Of a stretch of 64,000 nt of DNA, positions 26,224-38,415 are shown in pieces. Within the stretch, counting starts at the first letter, position 1; every line of letters begins with the position of its first letter. Position numbers and translations under genes: made by a program. Below the pieces are notes generated by a model. The model saw only the letters and a list, made by a program, of their open reading frames with translations. It searched no databases and had not been told where the DNA came from. The DNA is taken from contig NZ_JAJNEL010000001.1 of NCBI RefSeq assembly GCF_029428675.1, forward strand, positions 5,146,001-5,210,000. Reading direction: 5' to 3'. The DNA is from Streptomyces sp. JH14. Its GTDB lineage: Bacteria > Actinomycetota > Actinomycetes > Streptomycetales > Streptomycetaceae.

Positions 26224-27837
26224 ATGACCACCCAGGCCAAGGCCAAGGCCACCGACGACAGCTTCCATGTCTTCGACACCACACTGCGCGACGGTGCACA
26301 GCGTGAAGGCATCAACCTGACGGTCGCGGACAAGCTGACCATTGCCCGGCACCTGGACGACTTCGGCGTGGGCTTCATCGAGGGCGGCTGGCCCGGAGCC
26401 AACCCCCGCGACACGGAGTTCTTCGCCCGCGCCCAGCAGGAGATCGACTTCAAGAACGCCGAACTGGTCGCCTTCGGCGCGACCCGCCGGGCGGGCGCCA
26501 AGGCGTCCGAGGACCCGCAGGTCAAGGCGTTGCTGGCGTCGGGCGCCCCGGTGATCACGCTGGTCGCCAAGTCGCACGACCGGCATGTGGAGCTCGCCCT
26601 GCGCACCACGCTCGACGAGAACCTCGAGATGGTCCGCGACACCGTCTCCTACCTGCGCGAGCAGGGCCGCCGGGTCTTCGTCGACTGCGAGCACTTCTTC
26701 GACGGCTACCGCGCCAACCCGGAGTACGCCAAGGACGTCGTCCGCGCCGCCTCCGAGGCCGGCGCCGATGTCGTCATCCTCTGCGACACCAACGGCGGGA
26801 TGCTCCCCGCCCAGGTCCAGGCCGTCGTCTCCACCGTCCTCGCGGACACCGGGGCCCGGCTCGGCATCCACGCCCAGGACGACACCGGCTGTGCGGTCGC
26901 GAACACCCTGGCCGCCGTCGACGCGGGTGCCACCCACGTCCAGTGCACTGCCAACGGCTACGGCGAGCGGGTGGGCAACGCCAACCTCTTTCCCGTCGTC
27001 GCCGCCCTGGAACTGAAGTACGGCAAATCCGTCCTTCCCGAGGGCGCACTTGCGGACATGACCCGCATCTCGCACGCCATCGCCGAGGTCGTCAACCTCA
27101 CGCCCTCCACGCACCAGCCCTATGTGGGTGTCTCCGCCTTCGCCCACAAGGCCGGTCTGCACGCCTCCGCCATCAAGGTCGACCCCGACCTCTACCAGCA
27201 CATCGACCCGGCGCTGGTCGGCAACACCATGCGGATGCTCGTCTCCGACATGGCGGGCCGCGCGTCCATCGAGCTCAAGGGCAAGGAGCTCGGCATCGAC
27301 CTCAAGGGCGACCGCGAGCTCGTCGGGCGCGTCGTCGAGCGGGTCAAGGAGCGTGAGCTCAACGGCTACACGTACGAAGCGGCCGACGCCTCCTTCGAAC
27401 TGCTGCTGCGCGCCGAGGCCGAGGGCCGGGCGCGCCGCTACTTCCGTACGGAGTCCTGGCGCGCGATCGTCGAGGACCGCCCCGACGGCACCCACGCCAA
27501 CGAGGCGACCGTGAAGGTCTGGGCCAAGGGCGAGCGTCTCGTCGCCACGGCCGAGGGCAACGGCCCGGTCAACGCACTCGACCGGGCGCTGCGCGTCGCG
27601 CTGGAGCGGATCTACCCGCAGCTCGCCAAGCTGGAGCTGGTCGACTACAAGGTCCGCATCCTGGAGGGCCGCACCGGTACCGAGTCCACCACCCGGGTGC
27701 TCATCACCACGGGCGACGGCACCGGCGACTGGGCGACCGTCGGGGTCGCCGAGAACGTCATCGCCGCGTCCTGGCAGGCGCTGGAGGACGCGTACACCTA
27801 CGGCCTGCTGCGGGCCGGGGTCGAGCCGATGGAGTAG
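26224..27837 (+). CDS. cimA: Citramalate synthase
   Basis: This 537-residue enzyme of the alpha-isopropylmalate/homocitrate synthase family condenses pyruvate and acetyl-CoA to (R)-citramalate, the threonine-independent route to isoleucine. The barrel starts with FDTTLRDGAQREG (Arg22, Asp23) and carries the metal site HAQDDTGCAVANTLAA and NGYGERVGNANL. The C-terminal LeuA allosteric dimer domain (about 400-537) is present. The length and the sequence of the first domain fit CimA rather than LeuA. The ATG 26224 follows AGGAG. A candidate attenuator precedes it. Confidence 0.92.
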   Translation: MTTQAKAKATDDSFHVFDTTLRDGAQREGINLTVADKLTIARHLDDFGVGFIEGGWPGANPRDTEFFARAQQEIDFKNAELVAFGATRRAGAKASEDPQVKALLASGAPVITLVAKSHDRHVELALRTTLDENLEMVRDTVSYLREQGRRVFVDCEHFFDGYRANPEYAKDVVRAASEAGADVVILCDTNGGMLPAQVQAVVSTVLADTGARLGIHAQDDTGCAVANTLAAVDAGATHVQCTANGYGERVGNANLFPVVAALELKYGKSVLPEGALADMTRISHAIAEVVNLTPSTHQPYVGVSAFAHKAGLHASAIKVDPDLYQHIDPALVGNTMRMLVSDMAGRASIELKGKELGIDLKGDRELVGRVVERVKERELNGYTYEAADASFELLLRAEAEGRARRYFRTESWRAIVEDRPDGTHANEATVKVWAKGERLVATAEGNGPVNALDRALRVALERIYPQLAKLELVDYKVRILEGRTGTESTTRVLITTGDGTGDWATVGVAENVIAASWQALEDAYTYGLLRAGVEPME

Positions 27838-27843
27838 GCGAGC

Positions 27844-27891
27844 GGTCCGGGGCGGGCCCGCGGAGCAGTCTCCGCGGGCCCGCCCCGGACC
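27844..27891. terminator. 22-bp perfect hairpin between cimA and the convergent GH30 gene
   Basis: Arms 27844-27865 and 27870-27891 are exact complements with the loop CAGT. There is no T tail on either strand, as is common for Streptomyces terminators. It separates two convergent genes. Confidence 0.75.
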
Positions 27892-27907
27892 GGACGGACC
27901 GGCCCCG

Positions 27908-29776
27908 TTACTGAAGGTGCCACTTCTGGTTGGCGGCGCCGGTGCAGGTCCAGATCTGGGCCCGGGCCCCGTTCGCCGTCGACTGGTCGGTGATGTCCAG
28001 GCACTTGCCCGCCGCCGTGTTGACGACGTCACCCGTCGATGCGTTGTACGTCCAGCGCTGCGCCGACGTTCCGTTGCAGGTGTACAGCTGGACCTTTGCT
28101 CCGTTGGCCGTCGATGCGGCCGTCACGTCCAGGCACGAACCGAGCGCCTGGACGGAACCGTCCGCTGCGACCGTCCAGCGCTGGGCCGCGGAGCCGTTGC
28201 AGTCATAGAGCTGGACGGCCGTCCCGTCGGCGCTGCTGCCGCCCGCGACGTCCAGGCACTTGCCCGCAGGGCCCGAGAAGACCCCTGAGGTGCCGGTGGA
28301 GCCGGACGGGTTGCCGGACCAGGTGAAGGTCGCCGAGGTGCGGCCCGGAAGCGAGTAAGTGAACTTCTGGCCGCCCCAGTTGACGGTGATCTGCTGCGCC
28401 GACGTACCGCCGTTGTACGCGATCAGCGCCTTCGAGCCGTCCGGGTTGCGCCAGGCCACGTTGGGCACGGTGGAGCCGGCCGTCGAGGCGATCCGCTGGG
28501 CGCCGGGCCGGACGAACTTCGTCAGATGACCCATCGTGTAGTACTCGATGTTGTAGTCGACCTGGCCGCTCCTGCTGTCGCCGTTGTGCACGGTGATCAA
28601 TCCGTCGCAGGTGCCGCAGCCGCCGTTGTGCGGGCCGCGGTTCTGGTCCACGGCCAGGGACCACTTGGTGACCGACTTCGCCCAGTTGCGGGTGTAGTCG
28701 ACGATGTTGAGCATGTCCTCGCGCTGCTGGTCGGCGATCCAGGTGCCGCCGGAGTGCTCGGTCTGGAAGGCGTCCGTCGTCGGGTACTGGTTGTGCACGG
28801 TGGTCTGCTTGGTGACGTCACCGCCGTAGCCGTGCCAGGCGACCCCGCCGAAGTTCGGGTGGTTGCGCACCGCCGGGTCGTCCACCGTCGCAGCCGCGTA
28901 CGCGTCGTAGGTGTCCCAGTTCCAGTCGTGCGCGAGGACCTTGGTGGCGAGCCCGGCGGACTGGAGCTTCGGCAGCAGCTCGTTCTTGGTGAAGTAGGCG
29001 AGCCCCGAGCCGTTCCAGCTCATCGACGGATAGCCGGAACAACAGGTCGGCTCGTTCTGCGCGGTGACGTAGTCGACCGGGACGCCCTGGTCGCGGTAGG
29101 CCTGGAGGTACTTCACGAAGTAGCCGGCGTACGTACCGTAGTTCTCCGCCTTCAGCCAGCCTCCGTTGAGCTGGCCGCTGTCCTTCATCCAGGCCGGCGC
29201 GGTCCACGGCGAAGCGACCGTCGTCAGTGCCGGGTTGAGCTGCTTGGCCTGCTTGGTCAGCGGGAGCACGTCCTGCAGATCATGTGCGATCGAGAATTGT
29301 GCGAGCGACGGGTCGGTCTGGCCGGACGGCAGATCGTCGTACGTGTAGCCGGTCCGGGCCAGGTCCGAAGCCCCCATCGGATTGCGTACGAACGAGAGCC
29401 CGATGCCCTCGGTCGGCGAGAACAGCTTCTTCATCGTCGCGTCGCGGGTCGCCTGGCTGAGCGCCCCGCTGCTCTTCATCAGATACGCGGCCGTGTCGGT
29501 GAACGACGCGCCGCCACCCGTGAACGTCTGGTAGCGGGTGCCTTCGTCGACCGTGATGTTCGTGCCGCTGCCGCCGTTCCCGGAGCCGAAGGCGATCGGC
29601 GTCTGAGCCTGGAGACCGCGGGTGACATGCCGCCCGCCGGCGTCGTCCGTGGTGGTCAGAGCGATGTTCACGGTCTCGCCGGCGGCCTGCGCCGTACCCG
29701 ACGAGAGCCCGGTGAGGCCCGCGGTCGCGAGCACTCCTGCGACCAGTGCGCGAGCCGCTCTGCTTGATCTGATCAT
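27908..29776 (-). CDS. Secreted GH30 endo-glucanase with ricin-type lectin domain
   Basis: This is a 622-residue exported enzyme. A signal peptide (ARALVAGVLATAGLTGLSS ... AQA) is followed by a GH30 barrel: acid/base Glu242 in TAQNEP and nucleophile Glu340 in QTEHSGG. A beta-domain closes the GH30 part, and a C-terminal beta-trefoil lectin with three QxW-type repeats (QRWTV, QRWTY, QKWHL) follows. GH30 members include endo-beta-1,6-glucanases and xylanases; the neighbouring GH1, GH3 and sugar transporter favour a beta-glucanase. ATG 29776 with GAAAGG upstream is used rather than the longer frame to 29860. Confidence 0.9.
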   Translation of the reverse strand: MIRSSRAARALVAGVLATAGLTGLSSGTAQAAGETVNIALTTTDDAGGRHVTRGLQAQTPIAFGSGNGGSGTNITVDEGTRYQTFTGGGASFTDTAAYLMKSSGALSQATRDATMKKLFSPTEGIGLSFVRNPMGASDLARTGYTYDDLPSGQTDPSLAQFSIAHDLQDVLPLTKQAKQLNPALTTVASPWTAPAWMKDSGQLNGGWLKAENYGTYAGYFVKYLQAYRDQGVPVDYVTAQNEPTCCSGYPSMSWNGSGLAYFTKNELLPKLQSAGLATKVLAHDWNWDTYDAYAAATVDDPAVRNHPNFGGVAWHGYGGDVTKQTTVHNQYPTTDAFQTEHSGGTWIADQQREDMLNIVDYTRNWAKSVTKWSLAVDQNRGPHNGGCGTCDGLITVHNGDSRSGQVDYNIEYYTMGHLTKFVRPGAQRIASTAGSTVPNVAWRNPDGSKALIAYNGGTSAQQITVNWGGQKFTYSLPGRTSATFTWSGNPSGSTGTSGVFSGPAGKCLDVAGGSSADGTAVQLYDCNGSAAQRWTVAADGSVQALGSCLDVTAASTANGAKVQLYTCNGTSAQRWTYNASTGDVVNTAAGKCLDITDQSTANGARAQIWTCTGAANQKWHLQ

Positions 29777-29831
29777 GGCTGCTGCCTTTCTCGGCAGGGA
29801 CTGTGGGGGAGTTGCCGTCGATCGAGGCGTG

Positions 29832-29889
29832 AGTGAACTGCCGTTGCCGGCGTACGTCAAGGGGGCGTGCGTTCATGACTTGAACGCAC
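29832..29889 (-). promoter_or_regulatory. GH30 promoter with upstream inverted repeat
   Basis: On the minus strand, TTGACG (29860-29855) and TTCACT (29837-29832) are 17 bp apart. Just upstream of the -35 is the inverted repeat GTGCGTTCA (29867-29875) / TGAACGCAC (29881-29889), perfect over 9 bp with a 5-bp spacer, the position of an activator site. Confidence 0.5.
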
Positions 29890-29942
29890 AACACGTCCTG
29901 TCTGCTGGGGAGATGGGTACGGACCAATGTCGACGTGAAGTA

Positions 29943-29971
29943 TTGACGGCGGTGTTCCGGCGGGGTTAACT
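29943..29971 (+). promoter_or_regulatory. Candidate promoter of the lacI-type gene
   Basis: TTGACG (29943-29948) and TTAACT (29966-29971) are separated by 17 bp. The gene start is 84 bp further on, and three tandem 12-bp repeats lie between them. Confidence 0.45.
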
Positions 29972-29985
29972 CACGCCGCAACGCC

Positions 29986-30021
29986 GGTACCGGTTCCGGA
30001 ACCGGTTGCGGAACCGGTTTC
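29986..30021 (+). repeat. Three tandem 12-bp repeats containing ACCGGTT
   Basis: GGTACCGGTTCC, GGAACCGGTTGC and GGAACCGGTTTC follow each other without gap. The last two contain the palindrome AACCGGTT. They lie between the candidate promoter and the start of the LacI-family gene, where a bound repressor would block transcription. Confidence 0.65.
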
Positions 30022-30054
30022 GACTCCCTGTCCTGCCTTGTCCTGGAGGCCCCG

Positions 30055-31029
30055 ATGCGCGTCACCATCGCCGATGTCGCCCGCGAGGCCGGCGTCAGCA
30101 AGACGACCGTGTCCCGGGTCATCAACACCAAGGGCGAGGTGGACGGTTCGACAGCGGCCCGTGTTCGTGAAGTGATTACACAGCTTGGATACGTGCCCAG
30201 CTCGGGCGCCGTCGGACTGGCCCGCGGCAGCAGCCGTACGGTCGGCATGCTGGTGCCGTCGCTCACCTGGCCGTGGATGGGCGAGGTGCTCCAGGGCGTC
30301 GTCGACACCGTCGAGGCCGCCGACTACGGGCTGCTGCTCTTCACCTGCAACCGGGGTGCCGAGTCGGTGGAGCGCTTCACCAGCCAGGTGTCGGCGCGTG
30401 CCTTCGACGGACTCCTGGTGGTCGAACCCGAGAACACCCTCGACCACCTCACCGCACTGCACCGCGGCGGCCTGCCGATCGTGCTCATCGACGATCGCGG
30501 CCACCACCCCGAATTCCCCTCCGTCGTGACCACCAACCACGAAGGAGGCGCGTCCGCCGCCCGTCACCTGCTGGCCGCCGGACGTACCAGGCCCCTGGTC
30601 CTCACCGGCCCCCAGACCTTCGGCTGCGTGCGCGACCGGCTGGACGGATTCCGTTCGGTTCTGCCCACCGACCTCGTCGTCCACGGGGACTTCACCGAAC
30701 TCTGCGGCCGGCAGGCCGTGGAACGGCTGCTCTCCGAGGGCGTGCGGTTCGACTCGGTCTTCGCACACAACGACATCAGCGCGGCGGGCGTGCTGCGGGC
30801 GTTGCGTGCGGCGGGCCGGTCGGTGCCCGACGACATCGCGGTGGTCGGCTTCGACGACATCCCGATGGCCGAGCACACCGAACCGCCGCTGACCACCGTG
30901 CGCCAGCCCACCCGGCAGATGGGTGAGACGGCTGCGCGGCTGCTGCTCTCCCATCTCGGCGGCACGGCCACTCCGGACGCACCGGTCGTGCTGCCCACCG
31001 AACTGGTCGTGCGCCACTCGGCGCCCTAG
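30055..31029 (+). CDS. LacI family regulator of the beta-glucan locus
   Basis: This 324-residue protein has the N-terminal LacI HTH (VTIADVAREAGVSKTTVSRVIN) and hinge, then a periplasmic-binding-type effector domain ending with GFDDIPMAEHTEPPLTTVRQP. It resembles CebR/BxlR-type repressors of Streptomyces. CTGGAGG lies 5 bp before the ATG. It is divergent from GH30 and heads the transporter and glycosidase genes. A palindrome of the CebR type (GAGAGCGCTCTC) is found at the start of the next gene and is a probable binding site. Confidence 0.9.
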   Translation: MRVTIADVAREAGVSKTTVSRVINTKGEVDGSTAARVREVITQLGYVPSSGAVGLARGSSRTVGMLVPSLTWPWMGEVLQGVVDTVEAADYGLLLFTCNRGAESVERFTSQVSARAFDGLLVVEPENTLDHLTALHRGGLPIVLIDDRGHHPEFPSVVTTNHEGGASAARHLLAAGRTRPLVLTGPQTFGCVRDRLDGFRSVLPTDLVVHGDFTELCGRQAVERLLSEGVRFDSVFAHNDISAAGVLRALRAAGRSVPDDIAVVGFDDIPMAEHTEPPLTTVRQPTRQMGETAARLLLSHLGGTATPDAPVVLPTELVVRHSAP

Positions 31030-31202
31030 CGGTCCGGCCGGGTACTGCTTCCGGCCGCCCGCACCCCCGCACCACCCCGCGCCTTCCCGCGCATCGGCAC
31101 CACCCCCGCACCGCCCGTACCAGGCGCGCCGAGCGCTGCCCGCCGCCCGTTCCCACCCTCCGTCCCGGATCCTCCGGACCCGCAGTCCCTCCTGGAGTCG
31201 CC

Positions 31203-32879
31203 ATGTCCGTACGCCGTCGCCACACGCTGAGAGCGCTCTCTGTCGCCACCGCCGTGGTCGCGCTCGCCGCCGGTTGTTCCTCCGCCAACTCGGGTGCCAA
31301 CAAAGGGGGTGGCGCCGCCACGGGCGTGCTGACCCTGGGCAAGCCGGACGGGCCGCAGACGAACAACAGCAACCCGTTCCTGAACACCTCGGCGGGCGCC
31401 ACTCTCGGCTACCGCTACATGATCTACGAGCCGCTGGCGATGACGAACCAGATCAAGCCCGCGGACAAGGCGGAGCCGTGGCTGGCGACCGACTGGAAGT
31501 GGGAGGAGAACTTCACCAAGGTCACCTTCAGCCTCGACCCCAAGGCGAAGTGGGCCGACGGCAAGCCGCTGACCGCCGACGACGTGGCGTACACGTTCAA
31601 CCTGCTGAAGACGCACGCGGCGCTCAACTGGAACGGCATCCCGTTCGACGGCGTCGCCATCGAGGGCAAGAAGGTCGTCCTGACCTTCAAGGACTCCCAG
31701 TACGTCAACCAGAACAAGATCATCCAGACCTTCATCGTGCCCAAGCACATCTGGGAAGGCGTCAAGGACCCGGAGACCTGGCCCAACCGGAACCCGGTCG
31801 GCTCCGGCCCGTACAAGCTCAAGACGTTCACCCCGCAGACCACCACGCTGACCGCCACGCCCACGTACTGGAAGGGCGCGACGAAGGTCAAGGAGCTGCG
31901 GTACAGCGCGTACAACGACAACAGCGCGGCGACCACGGCGCTGGCGAGCGGCAAGCTCGAGTGGTCGTTCGTCTTCATGCCGAACTACAAGCAGCTGTAC
32001 ATCGCCAAGGACGCCAAGAACCACAAGCTGTGGTTCCCGTCGGGCCTCGGCATCCACGGACTGTGGTTCAACACCGCCCGCAAGCCGTTCGACAACCCGG
32101 CACTGCGCAAGGCCATGGCGATGGTCGTCGACCGCAAGGCGATCTACACCCAGGCCGAGGCGACGCTCTACCCGGAGATCACCAACCCGACCGGCATCCC
32201 GCTGCCCGCCGGTGACTCGTTCCTGGCGCCCGAGTACAAGAGCGCCACGACCGCACCCGATGTGGCCGGTGCCAAGAAGATCCTCGACGACGCCGGGTTC
32301 AAGCTCTCGGGCGGAGTGCTGAAGGACCCCAGCGGCAAGCCGGTGAAACTCACGCTCACCGACCCGGCCGGCTGGAACGACTACATCACCGGGCTCTCCA
32401 TCATCAAGGACAACATCAAGCAGCTCGGCATCGAGGCGAAGGTCAAGACGCAGACCGCCGAGGCCTGGGGCGCGGACGTCGCCAACGGCAACTTCGACGC
32501 CACCCTGCACTGGACCAACAGCGGTGCGACTCCGTACGACATGTACCAGAACATCATGGACGGCGCGATCCTCCAGCCCATCGGCAAGGCCTCCCAGACG
32601 GGCAACTTCGGGCGCTTCAAGAGCCCGGAGGCGACCCAGGCGCTCAAGGACTTCGCCAACGCCACCGATGAGGCCACCCGTACCGCGGCCATGAACAAGC
32701 TCCAGAAGATCATGGTCGAGCAGGCGCCGATGATCCCGACGTCCGCCGCCCCCATCGGAGCCGAGTACTCCACGAAGAACTGGGTGGGCTGGCCCACCGA
32801 GGCCGACCCGTACGCCCCGCCGCAGCACACCCAGCCCTCTGTGCTGCAGATCGTGCTGAAGCTCAAGCCCTCCAAGTAG
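31203..32879 (+). CDS. Extracellular solute-binding lipoprotein, family 5 (beta-glucan oligosaccharide uptake)
   Basis: This 558-residue lipoprotein has the lipobox ALAAGC with the acylated Cys25. The mature part belongs to SBP family 5, whose members bind peptides, nickel or, in Thermotoga and archaea, beta-gluco-oligosaccharides. It is the first gene of an oligopeptide-type ABC transporter set with two ATPases and two permeases, followed directly by GH1 and GH3 glycosidases. That context supports oligosaccharide rather than peptide binding (inference). A LacI-type operator lies within codons 9-13. Confidence 0.88.
   Translation: MSVRRRHTLRALSVATAVVALAAGCSSANSGANKGGGAATGVLTLGKPDGPQTNNSNPFLNTSAGATLGYRYMIYEPLAMTNQIKPADKAEPWLATDWKWEENFTKVTFSLDPKAKWADGKPLTADDVAYTFNLLKTHAALNWNGIPFDGVAIEGKKVVLTFKDSQYVNQNKIIQTFIVPKHIWEGVKDPETWPNRNPVGSGPYKLKTFTPQTTTLTATPTYWKGATKVKELRYSAYNDNSAATTALASGKLEWSFVFMPNYKQLYIAKDAKNHKLWFPSGLGIHGLWFNTARKPFDNPALRKAMAMVVDRKAIYTQAEATLYPEITNPTGIPLPAGDSFLAPEYKSATTAPDVAGAKKILDDAGFKLSGGVLKDPSGKPVKLTLTDPAGWNDYITGLSIIKDNIKQLGIEAKVKTQTAEAWGADVANGNFDATLHWTNSGATPYDMYQNIMDGAILQPIGKASQTGNFGRFKSPEATQALKDFANATDEATRTAAMNKLQKIMVEQAPMIPTSAAPIGAEYSTKNWVGWPTEADPYAPPQHTQPSVLQIVLKLKPSK
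31229..31240. promoter_or_regulatory. Intragenic LacI/CebR-type operator
   Basis: GAGAGCGCTCTC is a perfect 12-bp palindrome 26 bp into the binding-protein gene. It shares the GAGCGCTC core with the CebR box of Streptomyces (TGGGAGCGCTCCCA, from memory), which can also lie inside coding sequence. Confidence 0.55.
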
Positions 32880-32899
32880 TACGGGGAAACGGACCGGCC

Positions 32900-33942
<1,043 letters not shown>

Positions 33943-33946
<4 letters not shown>

Positions 33947-34923
33947 AGTACCTGCTGCAACGGCTCGCCTTCTACCTGGTCACCGCGTGGGCCGCGATCA
34001 CCATCAACTTCCTGATCCCGCGCCTGATGCCGGGCGACCCGGTCCAGGCCCTCCTCTCCCGCTTCCAGGGCCAGCTCGACACCAGCGCCATCGACTCGCT
34101 CACGGCGCTCTTCGGCCTCGACAAGCACATGTCGCTCTGGGACCAGTACACCGACTACTGGTCGCATCTGCTCGACGGCGACCTGGGGCTCTCCTTCACC
34201 TTCTTCCCGACGCCGGTCAGCGAGGTGATCGGTCAGTCGCTGCCGTGGACGCTGGCGCTCGTCGGCGTCACCACGCTGATCAGCTTCGCGCTCGGCACCG
34301 GGATCGGGGTCTTCACCGGCTGGCGGCGCGGGTCCTGGATGGACAGCCTGCTGCCCGTCACCACCTTCATCTCCGCCATCCCGTACTTCTGGCTGGGACT
34401 CATCGCCATCGCGCTGTTCGCCGTGAAGTGGCCGCTCTTCCCGGCTGCGGGCGGTTACGACAACTCGCTCGTGCCCGCCTTCGACTGGCCGTTCATCTCC
34501 AGCGCGCTCTACCACGCCGCGCTGCCGGGCCTGACGATCGTGCTCAGCGCCGTGGCCGGCTGGATCCTGGGTATGCGGAACATGATGGTGACGGTGTCCA
34601 GCGAGGACTACGTCATGGTCGCCCAGGCCAAGGGGCTGTCCGAGCGCCGGGTGATGTTCGGATACGCCGCGCGCAACGCCGTCCTGCCCAACATCTCCGG
34701 CTTCGCGCTCTCCCTGGGCTTCATCGTCGGCGGCACGCTGCTGGTGGAGATGGTCTTCTCCTACCCGGGCATCGGCTACCAGCTCTTCCAGGGGGTGGCT
34801 GCCAAGGACTACCCCCTGATGCAGGGCGTCTTCCTGATCATCACGCTTTCCGTCCTCGCGGCGAACCTCCTCGCCGACGTGATCTACATGGTCCTCGACC
34901 CCCGTACCCGAAGGGAGGCCTAG
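33943..34923 (+). CDS. ABC transporter permease, DppB type
   Basis: This 326-residue inner-membrane permease has about six helices. It shows the EAA loop with MVAQAKGLSERRVMFGYAARNAVLP and the DppB N-terminal region (LIPRLMPGDPV). The GTG at 33943 overlaps the ATPase stop as GTGA; a longer in-frame start at 33874 lies inside the ATPase gene and is rejected. It pairs with the next gene to form the membrane channel of the oligosaccharide transporter. Confidence 0.92.
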
Positions 34924-34926
34924 GAC

Positions 34927-35900
34927 ATGGCCGTCACCGCCGTCGAGGTCGCCGTACTCGATGCGACCGAGACCCCGGCGCCCAGCAAGCGCAGGCTCCG
35001 CTTCCTGCGCGGCCGCAAGACCGTCGTCGGCCTCGGGATCCTGCTCTTCTTCGTCGTGATCGCCGTCATCGGGCCGTGGATCGCCCCGTACGACCCGGAC
35101 ACCATGAGCAACGCACTGCTCCAACCGCCTTCCGGTGCCCACTGGTTCGGCACCACGCAGACCGGACAGGACGTGCTCTCGCAGATCCTCGTCGGCACCC
35201 GCGGCGTCCTGGTCGTCGGTTTCGTCGCCGGCATCTTCGCGACGATCCTGTCCGTCCTGATCGGCGTCAGTGCCGGCTTCCTCGGCGGCACCGCCGACGA
35301 GCTGCTCTCGGTGCTGTCCAACGTCTTCCTGGTCATCCCGGGGCTGCCGCTGATCATCATCATCGCCAGTCTCGTCTCCGACACGGGCGACCTCCTGATC
35401 GCCACCGTCATCGCCCTCACCTCGTGGGCCTGGGGCGCGCGCGTCCTGCGCGCCCAGACGCTGTCGCTGCGCCGCAGGGACTACGTCGAGGCGGCCCGGG
35501 CCACCGGTGAGTCCACCTGGCGGATCATCCTCTTCGAGGTTCTGCCGAACCTGACGGCCGTCATCGCCTCCGGCTTCGTCGGCACGGTCATCTTCGCGAT
35601 CCTCTCCGAGATCACCCTCGCCTTCATCGGCGTCGCGGACATCTCCAACTGGAACTGGGGGACCGTCCTGTTCTGGGCGCAGTCCAACCAGGCGCTGGCG
35701 CAGGGCGCGTGGTGGTGGTTCGTCCCGGCCGGGCTCTGCATCGCCCTGCTCGGCATGTCGCTCGCCCTGATCAACTTCGGCATCGACGAGTTCGTCAACC
35801 CCCGGCTGCGCACGGAGACCGGCGGGTCCCGCAAGGTCCGGATGCGGGTCGGCTTCACCCCCGTGACACGTTCCGGCACCCCGGAGAAGGAGACCCGCTC

Positions 35901-35904
<4 letters not shown>
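34927..35904 (+). CDS. ABC transporter permease, DppC type
   Basis: This 325-residue second permease has an N-terminal cytoplasmic tail, a first helix at residues 35-57, the DppC region (WFGTTQTGQDVLSQIL) and the EAA loop (RDYVEAARATGESTWRIILFEVLPN). It begins 3 bp after the first permease and overlaps the second ATPase as ATGA, so the channel and ATPase genes are translated together. Confidence 0.92.
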
Positions 35905-36920
<1,016 letters not shown>

Positions 36921-36947
36921 CGACCTCACGCACACCACAGGAGAACC

Positions 36948-38366
<1,419 letters not shown>

Positions 38367-38415
38367 GCCCCCCCCGCACCTCTCGACAGAAGATTCCGTG
38401 TCCGAAGGAGCCGCA

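Noticed and set aside
29986..30021. CRISPR-like or minisatellite array
   Set aside because: Only three 12-bp units without spacers; no cas genes anywhere in the window.
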